Position numbers and translations under genes: made by a program. Source: Alteromonas aestuariivivens (GTDB lineage Bacteria > Pseudomonadota > Gammaproteobacteria > Enterobacterales > Alteromonadaceae). From it: a DNA stretch of 64,000 nt. Location of the stretch: assembly GCF_003367475.1 (NCBI RefSeq), contig NZ_QRHA01000007.1, positions 1 through 64,000 on the forward strand, read 5' to 3'. Positions 48,776-56,800 of this stretch are shown here, piece by piece (positions within the stretch are counted from its first letter, which is position 1; every line of letters begins with the position of its first letter). The notes below the pieces were generated by a model that searched no databases, was not told the origin of the DNA, and worked only from the letters and a program-made list of their open reading frames with translations.

Positions 48776-49756
48776 TCACAAAAATGCAGATAATTCCTGA
48801 TAGAGTTTTTCAAACATTTTGCTGCCGTTTGGGTCAATTAACCAGTTTTGCGTAGGGATGGATATTTTTTTAATATTGGTGATGCATTGGTAGTTGGTGA
48901 TATTTTTTTGGAATCTGTCAAGGATGATTTTTTCACTTCTACTGTCTATATCAAAAGACTCTAAATAGTACTCAGATTTATCTGATTTGATGAGTTCCCG
49001 CAGAGCATTTAAGTTGTCTGAGTTAAGCTTTTTTAGATTGAGGATAAATGCCCTTCTTACACTTGCTCCTTGAATGCTTTTTCTTTTCGAGAATGCAACG
49101 TTAAGTGCTCTGATTAACTCGACATCGTGGCTCTCAAGTGCTGTATTCGTTGCCGTTCCGTCGTTATAAGGTATTCGTATGTCTAATTCAGATTTTATTC
49201 CCAATGTTTTTAAAAATTGTTGAATCAGGTCTTTATTTATAAAAGAGTTGTCATAATCAATTATATTTATGCTTGCGTTTCCAAAAACTCTCTCAAGCAT
49301 TAACAACTTGAGATCGGCTGAAAGTGTGGCACTTTTGCTGGTTTTGGCGAGATGTGGAAACGAAAACTGATAAAAAGTTTCAGTTCCGCCATGTTTAACA
49401 ATTTCCTGCCAAATAGAAAATATTTTACTCGTGGCTCTACGCCAGCAATAAATAATATTTATTTCAAAATTAGAGAGTGCATTTTTTAAGTACTCAAAAT
49501 CATCCTCTTCTAGATTTATTAAATTCTCACTCGATAATAGAATGTTTTTCTCGGGTTTTTCTAAATGAGATATGTCTTCTGAGTGTATTTGGCGATTCCT
49601 GATTGGATTTATAAGGTCATGGTGACCGAAAATTCTAATAAATTTTGATGGGTAAAATAAATTGTTATCAAGCAATACTTTTTGGTTATCGAGCATTGTT
49701 TTTTGGATCAACGTTGTAGCGGTCTTATGTGGGCCTACATGTAAAAATAACTTCAT
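48776..49756 (-). CDS. Sulfotransferase-like P-loop protein, AT-rich
   Basis: 326 residues on the minus strand, converging with the plus-strand operon. N-terminal KLFLHVGPHKTATTLIQKTML is a PAPS-type P-loop (PHKTATT), and CWRRATSKIFSIWQEI could be the 3'-phosphate site. The rest is poorly conserved. Strongly AT-rich and Ile/Asn/Lys-rich compared with neighbours, which suggests recent transfer. It may sulfate a sugar or only resemble the family. Confidence 0.65.
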   Translation of the reverse strand: MKLFLHVGPHKTATTLIQKTMLDNQKVLLDNNLFYPSKFIRIFGHHDLINPIRNRQIHSEDISHLEKPEKNILLSSENLINLEEDDFEYLKNALSNFEINIIYCWRRATSKIFSIWQEIVKHGGTETFYQFSFPHLAKTSKSATLSADLKLLMLERVFGNASINIIDYDNSFINKDLIQQFLKTLGIKSELDIRIPYNDGTATNTALESHDVELIRALNVAFSKRKSIQGASVRRAFILNLKKLNSDNLNALRELIKSDKSEYYLESFDIDSRSEKIILDRFQKNITNYQCITNIKKISIPTQNWLIDPNGSKMFEKLYQELSAFL

Positions 49757-49862
49757 TTTAATAAATTACTGTTGCAAATGTTGGGTTGTTGAGTGCTCAT
49801 GTATCATAGATTAAATTCTATGAAGGCATATATGATAATTACGCAGCTGAATTTTATTACCT

Positions 49863-50564
49863 TCAAAGCTCTCCCTCTTGGCGAAGTACCTTGTAAAGCA
49901 ACTCGGCGCGTCGCCAGTCTTCGGGGGTATCGATATCCTGAACCCGGTGGTCCGGTAACACGATCATCTGTGAGGTCGGGCTGAAGATATCCTTGGTGCT
50001 GTCCAGCCAGGTTGCATGATTGGCCCAGTACAGTTGTCCGGCGTCGTGAAAAGCATCGGGCAAATCCTGCGAGCGCTTGCCAATACTGTCGGGATCAAAC
50101 GGGGTAACGCCGCCGGATTCAGTTTTCAGCAACGCACGCTGAATGGGAAACGAAAACCGTGCAGCGGTGAAAACGTAATCCGCCCCGGAGCGCTTTAACT
50201 GTTCAAGCGCATCGGCAATCAGGCCGGGATGCAGCAGTGGAGCCGTAGCATAAATGCAGGCAACCTGTTTGAGTGGCCAGTCTGAGTCAAGTAACTGTTC
50301 AACCGCATGGCGCACCACCGGGCGGGTGCCCACGGTGTCATTGGCAAGATCTGCCGGGCGCATGAAAGGCACATCGGCACCAAATTTTCGGGCGACGTGG
50401 GCAATTTCTTCATCATCAGTGGACACCACAACTTTATCAACCACGCCACTTCGCAACGCTGCGGTAATGGAATGGGCAATCATGGGTTTACCGCAAAACG
50501 ACTTGATGTTTTTGCGTGGAATGCGTTTGCTGCCGCCTCGGGCAGGGATCACGACGATATTCAT
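49863..50564 (-). CDS. pseF: PseF: CMP-pseudaminic acid synthase (intact copy)
   Basis: 233 residues. CTP-binding start MNIVVIPARGGSKRIPRKN with GKPMIAHSI, then VVSTDDEEIA, MRPADLANDTVGT, and FHDAGQLYWANH with QDIDTPEDWRRAELLYK at the end: full PseF motif set. It activates pseudaminic acid with CTP for Maf. It stands alone on the minus strand at the far end of the island, with a base composition like the core flagellar genes. The relic at 31591-31951 shows that the operon copy is dead, so this copy should be essential for the pathway. Confidence 0.94.
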   Translation of the reverse strand: MNIVVIPARGGSKRIPRKNIKSFCGKPMIAHSITAALRSGVVDKVVVSTDDEEIAHVARKFGADVPFMRPADLANDTVGTRPVVRHAVEQLLDSDWPLKQVACIYATAPLLHPGLIADALEQLKRSGADYVFTAARFSFPIQRALLKTESGGVTPFDPDSIGKRSQDLPDAFHDAGQLYWANHATWLDSTKDIFSPTSQMIVLPDHRVQDIDTPEDWRRAELLYKVLRQEGEL

Positions 50565-51063
50565 ATTTCACACTCTACTGGCTGTAATGGCCAACAGTCT
50601 GGCTGGGTGATAATTGGGTTATCGGTAACCGGGGTCGATTCATAAATAATAAAGACCTGCTGCTAACCGCACACAACGTTCTGTTTTAAATATTTATTGT
50701 CCTGAAAAGACTCGATTTCTCCCAGTCCGGACCTGAATCATTACTAACCAGCGCAATGGCGGGTGTCAATCAGCCGGTAAACCGAAGGAGCGCAAGCCTG
50801 TCCCATTTGCATATCATTATGGCATGTGTTGTGACCAAGCGCAGACTCTCATTGTTCCTGAACTGTAGGAATTGCGGGGTATTGAGAAAGATGAAAGCGG
50901 GCAGGCAAAGCTTCCGCTGCGAATTACACAGAATGGTATGTGCCTGACCGGAAGGTATGGGTGCGCCTTGGTTGGTATTATAATGCATACCTAAAGTGTG
51001 ATTGCCTGCTTACTAATTGGCCATGCCTTTGGTATTCTGAACATGAGGTATAAGGGGGAAAGT
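50565..51063. other. 499-base gene-free region between pseF and the fifth flagellin
   Basis: Divergent region. It holds a possible sigma-28 site for pseF (50619-50645) and a TATAAT at 50979-50984 inside a GGTAT...ATACC inverted repeat (50975-50992) upstream of the flagellin-like gene. No convincing gene was seen; the short frames here have no ribosome-binding site and no known motif. Confidence 0.5.
50619..50645 (-). promoter_or_regulatory. Possible sigma-28 promoter of pseF
   Basis: Minus strand: ACCGATAA (50626-50619) is seven of eight for the -10 element; 11 bases upstream TTATGAAT is a weak -35 (four of eight). 55 bases before pseF. It would place pseF in the flagellin regulon. Confidence 0.4.
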
Positions 51064-51867
51064 ATGTTAGAAGTCAACCAGTCCAAATCCAACGCGTCGT
51101 TGCTTCAGCAGGTTCAGGAAAAGCAGAACAACCTGATGGAGAAACTGGCCTCAGGTAAGCGCATCAACAGTGCCGCAGACGGCGCCGCCGCGCAGCAGAT
51201 CATTGATCGCCTGACTTCACAGGTCGAAGGAAATCGACAGGGCATTCATAATGCCTACGATGGTATTTCACTGGCCAAAGTTGCTGAAAGCGGCCTGGCT
51301 GGTATCAACGAGGATGTGAGTCGCATTCGGGAATTGAGCCTGCAGGCGGGCAGTGGGATATTGAGCGACGGTGATCGCAAGGCCATACAGGCGGAAATTT
51401 CCCAGCTTCAGGAAAATATTACCCAAACCGTTGAACAGACTAACTTTGCCGGTAAACCGCTGCTTTCCTCCGATGACAGTCTGAGCTTTCTGGTTGGTGC
51501 CAATGGTGGTCAAAATATTGATGTGGCAACCACCGATATCGCCAGTCAGCTTACCGACGTACTGAATGTCGACGTAACCGCTGAAGGTGGTGTTGAAGCC
51601 GCGCTTGAAGCGTCCGACAGTGCACTGGAAACCATCGGCTCCGCACGCGGTGATTTGGGTGCTGTGCAAAATCAGCTTGAAAGTGCAGCGCGCAGTTTGT
51701 CTGAAGCCGATGTCAACATTGCCGCAGCGCGCAGCAGAATTCAGGATACCGATTATGCCCAGGCCGTATCCCAAAGTGTGGCCAACGATGTACTCGGGCA
51801 GGCAGCCATTTCGGTGCAGGCACAGGCCAATCAGCAGCAGGGGCAGGTTCTTACATTGCTCAGTTAA
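51064..51867 (+). CDS. Divergent flagellin-like protein (fifth copy)
   Basis: Start at ATG 51064 (MLEVNQSKSNASLLQQ) preceded by AAGGGGGAAA; a longer frame from 50998 has no flagellin match. 267 residues. Keeps LASGKRINSAADGAAAQQIIDRLTSQ, DGISLAKVAESGL and the end IQDTDYAQAVSQSVANDVL...VQAQANQQQ, but lacks the [16 protein letters not shown] start shared by the four array flagellins, and the conserved DDAAG reads DGAAA. Probably a special filament or junction subunit, or a regulator-like paralog. It sits alone before flrA, away from the array, with its own terminator. Confidence 0.85.
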   Translation: MLEVNQSKSNASLLQQVQEKQNNLMEKLASGKRINSAADGAAAQQIIDRLTSQVEGNRQGIHNAYDGISLAKVAESGLAGINEDVSRIRELSLQAGSGILSDGDRKAIQAEISQLQENITQTVEQTNFAGKPLLSSDDSLSFLVGANGGQNIDVATTDIASQLTDVLNVDVTAEGGVEAALEASDSALETIGSARGDLGAVQNQLESAARSLSEADVNIAAARSRIQDTDYAQAVSQSVANDVLGQAAISVQAQANQQQGQVLTLLS

Positions 51868-51893
51868 TCGACAATTTAATCTGTCGGTAAGAT

Positions 51894-51919
51894 AAAAAAG
51901 CAGGACTGCCTGCTTTTTT
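51894..51919 (+). terminator. Terminator after the flagellin-like gene
   Basis: AAAAAAGCAGG-actg-CCTGCTTTTTT, an 11-bp stem that includes the T-run, 26 bases after the stop. Confidence 0.9.
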
Positions 51920-52035
51920 ATCGCGCCAGAATCCGCAGTAGTGGTTGCGCCAGACGCTTTTACCGTTACAATCGGCAAATAGGCTAGACTTTACTAACAC
52001 TAATAATAAGCAATGATTGCCTTTTCGGGGTTTTG

Positions 52036-53505
52036 ATGAAGGACATTCTACTCGTCAGTGACAATGGCGATCTAATTGACAAACTAGAAACCATCATCAC
52101 ATTTCTGGGCGAGACGGTTCAAACTCGCACTTATGCAGAATGTTCTGGATTTCTTAAAACCGTGAAAGTGGCTGCGGTCTTTATTGATTATTGCAAGCCC
52201 GAGCGGGTTCAACAGCTGGTTGCGGAATTCCCTCACATTCCTTTTGTTGCGCTGCAGGCGCAGGATGGAATGGTCAGGCCCAAATGCAATCTGGTTAGTG
52301 TGATGACCCTGCCTATTACCTATCCTCTGTTAACCCAGGCCATTCATCGTTGTCAGGAATACAGCCGACGCAAGCCCGGTAAGGTGAAGGCGGTTGGTGG
52401 AAAAACCCGGCTGTTCCGCAGTCTGGTGGGCAAGAGTGATCAAATACAGACAGTACGCCGTTTGGTTGAGCAGGTGGCCCCCACCGACGCCACGGTGTTG
52501 ATTCTGGGTGAATCCGGTACGGGCAAGGAAGTGGTCGCCCGCAATGTGCATTTTATGTCGCAACGCAAGGATGGCCCATTCATTCCGGTTAACTGTGGTG
52601 CCATTCCCGGTGAACTGCTTGAAAGTGAATTGTTCGGCCATGAGAAGGGCGCATTTACCGGCGCCATCAGCTCCCGCAAGGGGCGCTTTGAACTGGCTGA
52701 AGGTGGCACACTGTTTCTGGATGAAATCGGTGACATGCCCATGCAAATGCAGGTAAAGCTGTTGCGGGTGTTGCAGGAACGCATTTTTGAGCGGGTGGGG
52801 GGGAATCAGTCCCTGCGTTGCAATGTGCGTATTATTGCTGCAACGCACCGGGATCTGGAAACCATGATCCGTGACAACAAATTTCGCGAAGATCTCTACT
52901 ACCGGCTCAACGTGTTTCCTATTGACAGCCCAGCACTACGGGAGCGCCGGGAAGACATTCCACTATTGTTGCAGGAGCTGGTTACCCGTATACAGGGTGA
53001 AGGTGTCGACAGCGTCCGTTTTACAGAGCACGCCATAGGTTCACTGATGGAGCACAACTGGAGCGGCAACGTACGTGAACTGGCCAACCTGGTAGAACGT
53101 CTGAGTATTTTGTACCCCGGGCAAATCGTAGACGTTCAGGATTTGCCGGCCAAATATCAGTACGGTGATGTGAATGCTTACCAGCCAGATTATCCGGAAG
53201 AACTGCTCGAGCGTGAGGCTTTCAATGAGCTGTTTGCCGAAGCAGCCCGTGAAGATCAGACGACCGGCGAACAGGCAGGCACATCCGACTGGTCTGAAGA
53301 ACCCTCTCAGCTTCCTGAGGAAGGGGTTAATCTCAAGGAGTTTTTGTCCGAGCTGGAAATTAACCTCATTCGTCAGGCGCTGGAACAGCAGGACTGGGTG
53401 GTAGCCCGGGCTGCGGATAAACTCGGAATGCGCCGAACCACACTGGTTGAAAAAATGCGCAAGTATGACATTCAGCGCGAAGAACCGCAGACGTCAGATA
53501 ATTGA
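52036..53505 (+). CDS. flrA: FlrA: sigma-54 activator, flagellar master regulator
   Basis: Start at ATG 52036 ([12 protein letters not shown]), with CGGGG upstream. 489 residues. N-terminal FleQ/FlrA-type domain (~1-115) without a phosphorylatable receiver set, AAA+ domain with Walker A GESGTGKE (~158-165), sigma-54 contact loop GAFTGA and a Fis-type helix-turn-helix at the end ([19 protein letters not shown]). It starts the flagellar hierarchy by activating flrBC and the fliE operon with sigma-54; in relatives c-di-GMP binding blocks it. Confidence 0.93.
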   Translation: MKDILLVSDNGDLIDKLETIITFLGETVQTRTYAECSGFLKTVKVAAVFIDYCKPERVQQLVAEFPHIPFVALQAQDGMVRPKCNLVSVMTLPITYPLLTQAIHRCQEYSRRKPGKVKAVGGKTRLFRSLVGKSDQIQTVRRLVEQVAPTDATVLILGESGTGKEVVARNVHFMSQRKDGPFIPVNCGAIPGELLESELFGHEKGAFTGAISSRKGRFELAEGGTLFLDEIGDMPMQMQVKLLRVLQERIFERVGGNQSLRCNVRIIAATHRDLETMIRDNKFREDLYYRLNVFPIDSPALRERREDIPLLLQELVTRIQGEGVDSVRFTEHAIGSLMEHNWSGNVRELANLVERLSILYPGQIVDVQDLPAKYQYGDVNAYQPDYPEELLEREAFNELFAEAAREDQTTGEQAGTSDWSEEPSQLPEEGVNLKEFLSELEINLIRQALEQQDWVVARAADKLGMRRTTLVEKMRKYDIQREEPQTSDN

Positions 53506-53564
53506 CATTCCATTTGAAGTGATTAATCCTTCTTTAAATTATTGAAATATATCTGAAAAAATTC

Positions 53565-53580
53565 TGGCACAGAATGTGTA
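53565..53580 (+). promoter_or_regulatory. Candidate sigma-54 promoter of flrBC
   Basis: TGGCACAGAATGTGTA has a perfect -24 half (TGGCAC) and a poor -12 half (GTGTA for TTGCA). It lies 48 bases before flrB, where FlrA-dependent transcription is expected. Confidence 0.4.
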
Positions 53581-53627
53581 AGTAGCTATATCAAACCCTG
53601 TTGCGTCTGCTTTTTGACGAGGAAGAT

Positions 53628-54809
53628 ATGGCATATCAGAGCAGTAATTTTGCCACTTACAATGTTGGTAACGAATATCGCGAAACCCTTCAGTCTGCGC
53701 CGGTTTCCTACCTTAATGGCGCCTCGGATGTGCCTCCGTCTTCCCCGTCCCAACCTTCCGTAGAGGAAATCGACGCCCTGCGTTCCCAGGCCAATCGGCT
53801 GTCTCATTTATTGCAGGTGATGCCTGCGGGCGTGATTGTGCTCGATGGCAAAGGCATTGTTCGTCAGGCCAACAGTCAGGCGATAGATTTGCTGGGTGAA
53901 CCGCTGGAAGGGGAATTGTGGCGTACGATTATTGCCCGCTCTTTCAACCCCCGTGCCGATGATGGTCATGAGGTGTCACTGATTGATGGGCGCAGAGTCA
54001 AGCTGTCCATCACACCGCTGGAAACCGAACCTGGCCAGTTGATTGTATTAACCGATTTGACCGAAACCCGTGAATTGCAGGCGCGTGTAAGCCATATGCA
54101 GAGGCTGTCTGCACTGGGTAAAATGGTTGCTTCCTTGGCTCACCAGGTGCGTACACCGCTGTCTGCTGCCATGTTGTATGCGGCCAACCTGACCCGCAAA
54201 AATTTGCCTGATGAGTCTCGTGTACAGTTTGCAGAAAAGCTCAATGCACGGCTCAAGGATCTCGAGAGCCAGGTTAACGACATGCTGTTGTTCGCCAAGT
54301 CCGGCGATAATCAGGTGGTTAACACCCTGAGCCTGCAGGATATTGAACAGCTGGTGCACGCCAATGCCCAGACAATGGCTGAACAAGCCGGACAGCAGCT
54401 GATTTTTGAGGGTTTTGAGCAGGATTCATCAATTTTGGGTAACGGTCCGGCACTGCAGGGCGCGTTACTCAATCTTATTCACAATGCCAGTCAGGTGTCG
54501 CCTAAACAAGGCGTAATACGTGTGAAGGCTGTCGCCGTTGAAAAGGCGGTAGCGATATCGGTGTGCGATGCCGGCCCGGGTGTTCCCGCCGAATTGCAGA
54601 GCAAAATATTCGAACCTTTTTTTACCACCAAAAGCCAGGGTACCGGACTGGGACTGGCAGTGGTGAAATCGGTTGTGTCTGCCCATAAAGGGCAACTGGG
54701 TGTGAACAATCTGGCAGGTCAGGGCGCCTGTTTTACCATTTCTCTTCCTCGGGTGCCGTCTGTGGACATTCAGGATGCCGACTTGCTGTTAGACGCAGGA
54801 GAAAAATAA
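53628..54809 (+). CDS. flrB: FlrB: cytosolic sensor histidine kinase
   Basis: Start at ATG 53628 with GAGGAAG upstream; the frame opens nine codons earlier at a TTG. 393 residues without membrane segments. PAS domain at ~50-145 (LLQVMPAGVIVLDGKGIVRQAN), HisKA with His172 in SLAHQVRTPLSAA, and the ATPase domain (NLIHNASQVSPKQG, CDAGPGVP, GTGLGLAVVKSVV). It phosphorylates FlrC. One-base overlap with flrC. Confidence 0.92.
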   Translation: MAYQSSNFATYNVGNEYRETLQSAPVSYLNGASDVPPSSPSQPSVEEIDALRSQANRLSHLLQVMPAGVIVLDGKGIVRQANSQAIDLLGEPLEGELWRTIIARSFNPRADDGHEVSLIDGRRVKLSITPLETEPGQLIVLTDLTETRELQARVSHMQRLSALGKMVASLAHQVRTPLSAAMLYAANLTRKNLPDESRVQFAEKLNARLKDLESQVNDMLLFAKSGDNQVVNTLSLQDIEQLVHANAQTMAEQAGQQLIFEGFEQDSSILGNGPALQGALLNLIHNASQVSPKQGVIRVKAVAVEKAVAISVCDAGPGVPAELQSKIFEPFFTTKSQGTGLGLAVVKSVVSAHKGQLGVNNLAGQGACFTISLPRVPSVDIQDADLLLDAGEK

Positions 54810-56155
54810 TGAGCAAAAGCACCATTCTTATTGTGGAAGATGACGCGGGATTGCGCGAAGCCCTGGTGGATACACTGCAACTGGCAGGCTACGGCATCGT
54901 TACCGCTGACAGCGCAGAACAGGCAATGATCAGCCTGTCCCGCCAGATGGTGGATCTGGTGGTCAGTGATATTCAGATGGGTGAGATGAGCGGGCTGGCA
55001 CTGCTTAAAAGCATTAAAAGCAAGTACCCCCAATTGCCGGTACTGCTGATGACGGCTTATGCCACCATAGATGATGCCGTACAGGCCATGCGCGACGGTG
55101 CTACCGATTATTTGTCCAAGCCATTTGCTCCGGAAGTTTTGCTCAATCTGGTTGGCCGTTATGCGCCAGCCCAGAAGGTTGAATCCCGCAACCCTGTGGT
55201 GGCAGACCCATCAAGCCTGAAATTGCTGGAACTGGCACGCAAGGTTGCCAAATCCGACGCCACGGTAATGGTATTGGGCCCCAGTGGTTCCGGTAAGGAA
55301 GTGTTGTCCCGCTATATTCACGATCAGTCGGAGCGCAGCCAGGCCCCGTTTGTGGCGATTAACTGTGCGGCCATTCCGGAAAACATGCTGGAAGCAACCC
55401 TGTTCGGATACGAGAAAGGCGCATTTACCGGCGCGGTACAGGCTTGTCCGGGCAAGTTCGAGCAGGCCCAAAACGGGACTTTGCTGCTCGACGAAATCAC
55501 CGAAATGGATTTGGCCCTGCAGGCCAAATTGCTACGGGTATTGCAGGAGCGTGAAGTTGAGCGTCTGGGCGGCAGAAAAACGGTGCAGCTGGATGTGCGG
55601 GTAATTGCCACCAGTAACCGTGATCTGCGCCAGGCTGTGCAGGCCGGAGAGTTCCGCGAAGATCTCTACTACCGGCTGAATGTATTCCCAATTGTGTGGC
55701 AGCCTCTGGCCAAGCGCCCGGGTGATATTGTTCCTCTGGCCGAACATCTGATTCAGCGCCACGCTGCCAGCCAGGGCAGGAGTTCGGTCAAACTGACCGC
55801 CGCCGCCCGTAACAAACTGAGCCAGTATCAGTGGCCGGGTAACGTAAGGGAACTGGAAAACGTGATCCAGCGGGCACTGATTTTGTGTGACGGTGAAAGC
55901 ATTGACTCCGGCGATTTGATGCTGGATATGGCTACCAGCCCGCATACACAGGATACGGTTGTTGAAGCGCCGGTGGAAGATTCCAGTCGCCTGGGCTCAG
56001 AACTGCGCCATCAGGAGCATCAGATCATCCTCGACACCCTTGAACTGTGTAAGGGGAAACGCAAGGACGTGGCGGAAAAACTGGGTATCAGCCCTCGAAC
56101 CTTACGCTACAAACTGGCCAGAATGCGGGAAGACGGCATTGATGTCCCAGCCTGA
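54809..56155 (+). CDS. flrC: FlrC: sigma-54 response regulator
   Basis: 448 residues. Receiver domain with Asp54 in VVSDIQMGEMSG, AAA+ domain with Walker A GPSGSGKE (157-164) and GAFTGA, and C-terminal Fis helix-turn-helix (DVAEKLGISPRTLRYKLARM). Phosphorylated by FlrB, it turns on the class III genes at sigma-54 promoters such as those before flgB, flgF and flgP. A terminator follows. Confidence 0.94.
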   Translation: MSKSTILIVEDDAGLREALVDTLQLAGYGIVTADSAEQAMISLSRQMVDLVVSDIQMGEMSGLALLKSIKSKYPQLPVLLMTAYATIDDAVQAMRDGATDYLSKPFAPEVLLNLVGRYAPAQKVESRNPVVADPSSLKLLELARKVAKSDATVMVLGPSGSGKEVLSRYIHDQSERSQAPFVAINCAAIPENMLEATLFGYEKGAFTGAVQACPGKFEQAQNGTLLLDEITEMDLALQAKLLRVLQEREVERLGGRKTVQLDVRVIATSNRDLRQAVQAGEFREDLYYRLNVFPIVWQPLAKRPGDIVPLAEHLIQRHAASQGRSSVKLTAAARNKLSQYQWPGNVRELENVIQRALILCDGESIDSGDLMLDMATSPHTQDTVVEAPVEDSSRLGSELRHQEHQIILDTLELCKGKRKDVAEKLGISPRTLRYKLARMREDGIDVPA

Positions 56156-56188
56156 GGCTATTGGCCGGTAAAACCTGCCCTAATGGCT

Positions 56189-56220
56189 ACGCCACTCTGA
56201 TCGGGTGGCGTTGTTGTTTT
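56189..56220 (+). terminator. Terminator after flrC
   Basis: ACGCCAC-N9-GTGGCGT stem followed by a T-rich tail (TTGTTGTTTT), 33 bases after flrC. Confidence 0.65.
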
Positions 56221-56272
56221 CAGGCCATAGTTATCCGCTTTAACCGATGGTTATTGTCGGGCGGATTCAAAA

Positions 56273-56290
56273 TTCCGGCGCGCGCCGGAA
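56273..56290. promoter_or_regulatory. Perfect 18-bp palindrome upstream of the fliE promoter
   Basis: TTCCGGCGCGCGCCGGAA reads the same on both strands. Its centre lies about 108 bp before the predicted start of the fliE sigma-54 promoter, the usual distance for an enhancer bound by FlrA or FlrC. A symmetrical DNA site is the simplest reading. Confidence 0.5.
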
Positions 56291-56362
56291 CGTTAACCCT
56301 CAAATTTCCTGTCAACTTTTTGGCATGCAGTGTAACACCATGAATTTAAAGGCTTGTAAAAG

Positions 56363-56379
56363 TTGGTGTGGTAATTGCT
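56363..56379 (+). promoter_or_regulatory. Sigma-54 promoter of the fliE operon
   Basis: TTGGTGTGGTAATTGCT: GG 56365-56366, GC 56377-56378, perfect -12 half (TTGCT), relaxed -24 half. 73 bases before fliE, which has no other promoter in view. Confidence 0.65.
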
Positions 56380-56451
56380 GTAATGCTTTCAGATAATCAA
56401 AAATTCGAGTTTCCAGCCCAATGCTGGTCAGGCAGTTCCACAGGAGTAGTT

Positions 56452-56781
56452 ATGGACGTTAAAGCCAACAGTTTGTATCAAGAAATGCAAGCCATGATCG
56501 GCCAAACTCGTCTACCGGTGAATGAAAATCCCGATGCGGTTGCCAACGTCTCTTCAGGCGGCGACTTTTCAGCCATGCTGAAACAGGCCGTTGAAGGGGT
56601 TAACAATATGCAATTGCAGTCCAAAGACATGCAGCAGTCGTTCGAGATGGGAGATCCCAATTTGAGCCTGGCGCAGGTTATGATTGCCAAGGAAAAAGCA
56701 GGTATTGCTTTTGAAGCGACAGTACAGGTGCGTAACAAGGTACTTGAAGCTTATAAAACCATTATGAATATGCCAGTTTAA
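56452..56781 (+). CDS. fliE: Hook-basal body protein FliE
   Basis: ATG 56452 (MDVKANSLYQEMQ) is preceded by CACAGGAGTAG; earlier in-frame starts do not fit. 109 residues. The C-terminal FliE signature (GDPNLSLAQVMIAKEKAGIAFEATVQVRNKVLEAYKTIMNM, ~65-107) is clear. FliE joins the MS-ring to the rod and is the first export substrate. First gene of the operon, 19 bases before fliF. Confidence 0.94.
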   Translation: MDVKANSLYQEMQAMIGQTRLPVNENPDAVANVSSGGDFSAMLKQAVEGVNNMQLQSKDMQQSFEMGDPNLSLAQVMIAKEKAGIAFEATVQVRNKVLEAYKTIMNMPV

Positions 56782-56800
56782 GCAGTAGGGCGGATCTAGC

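Noticed and set aside
50756-50947. 63-codon frame in the pseF/flagellin gap
   Set aside because: No ribosome-binding site, no motif, Arg/Cys-rich random-looking composition.
51030-51050. Sigma-54-like TTGGCCATGCCTTTGGT before the fifth flagellin-like gene
   Set aside because: The -12 element reads GG in place of GC and the -24 half is poor; not enough for a call.
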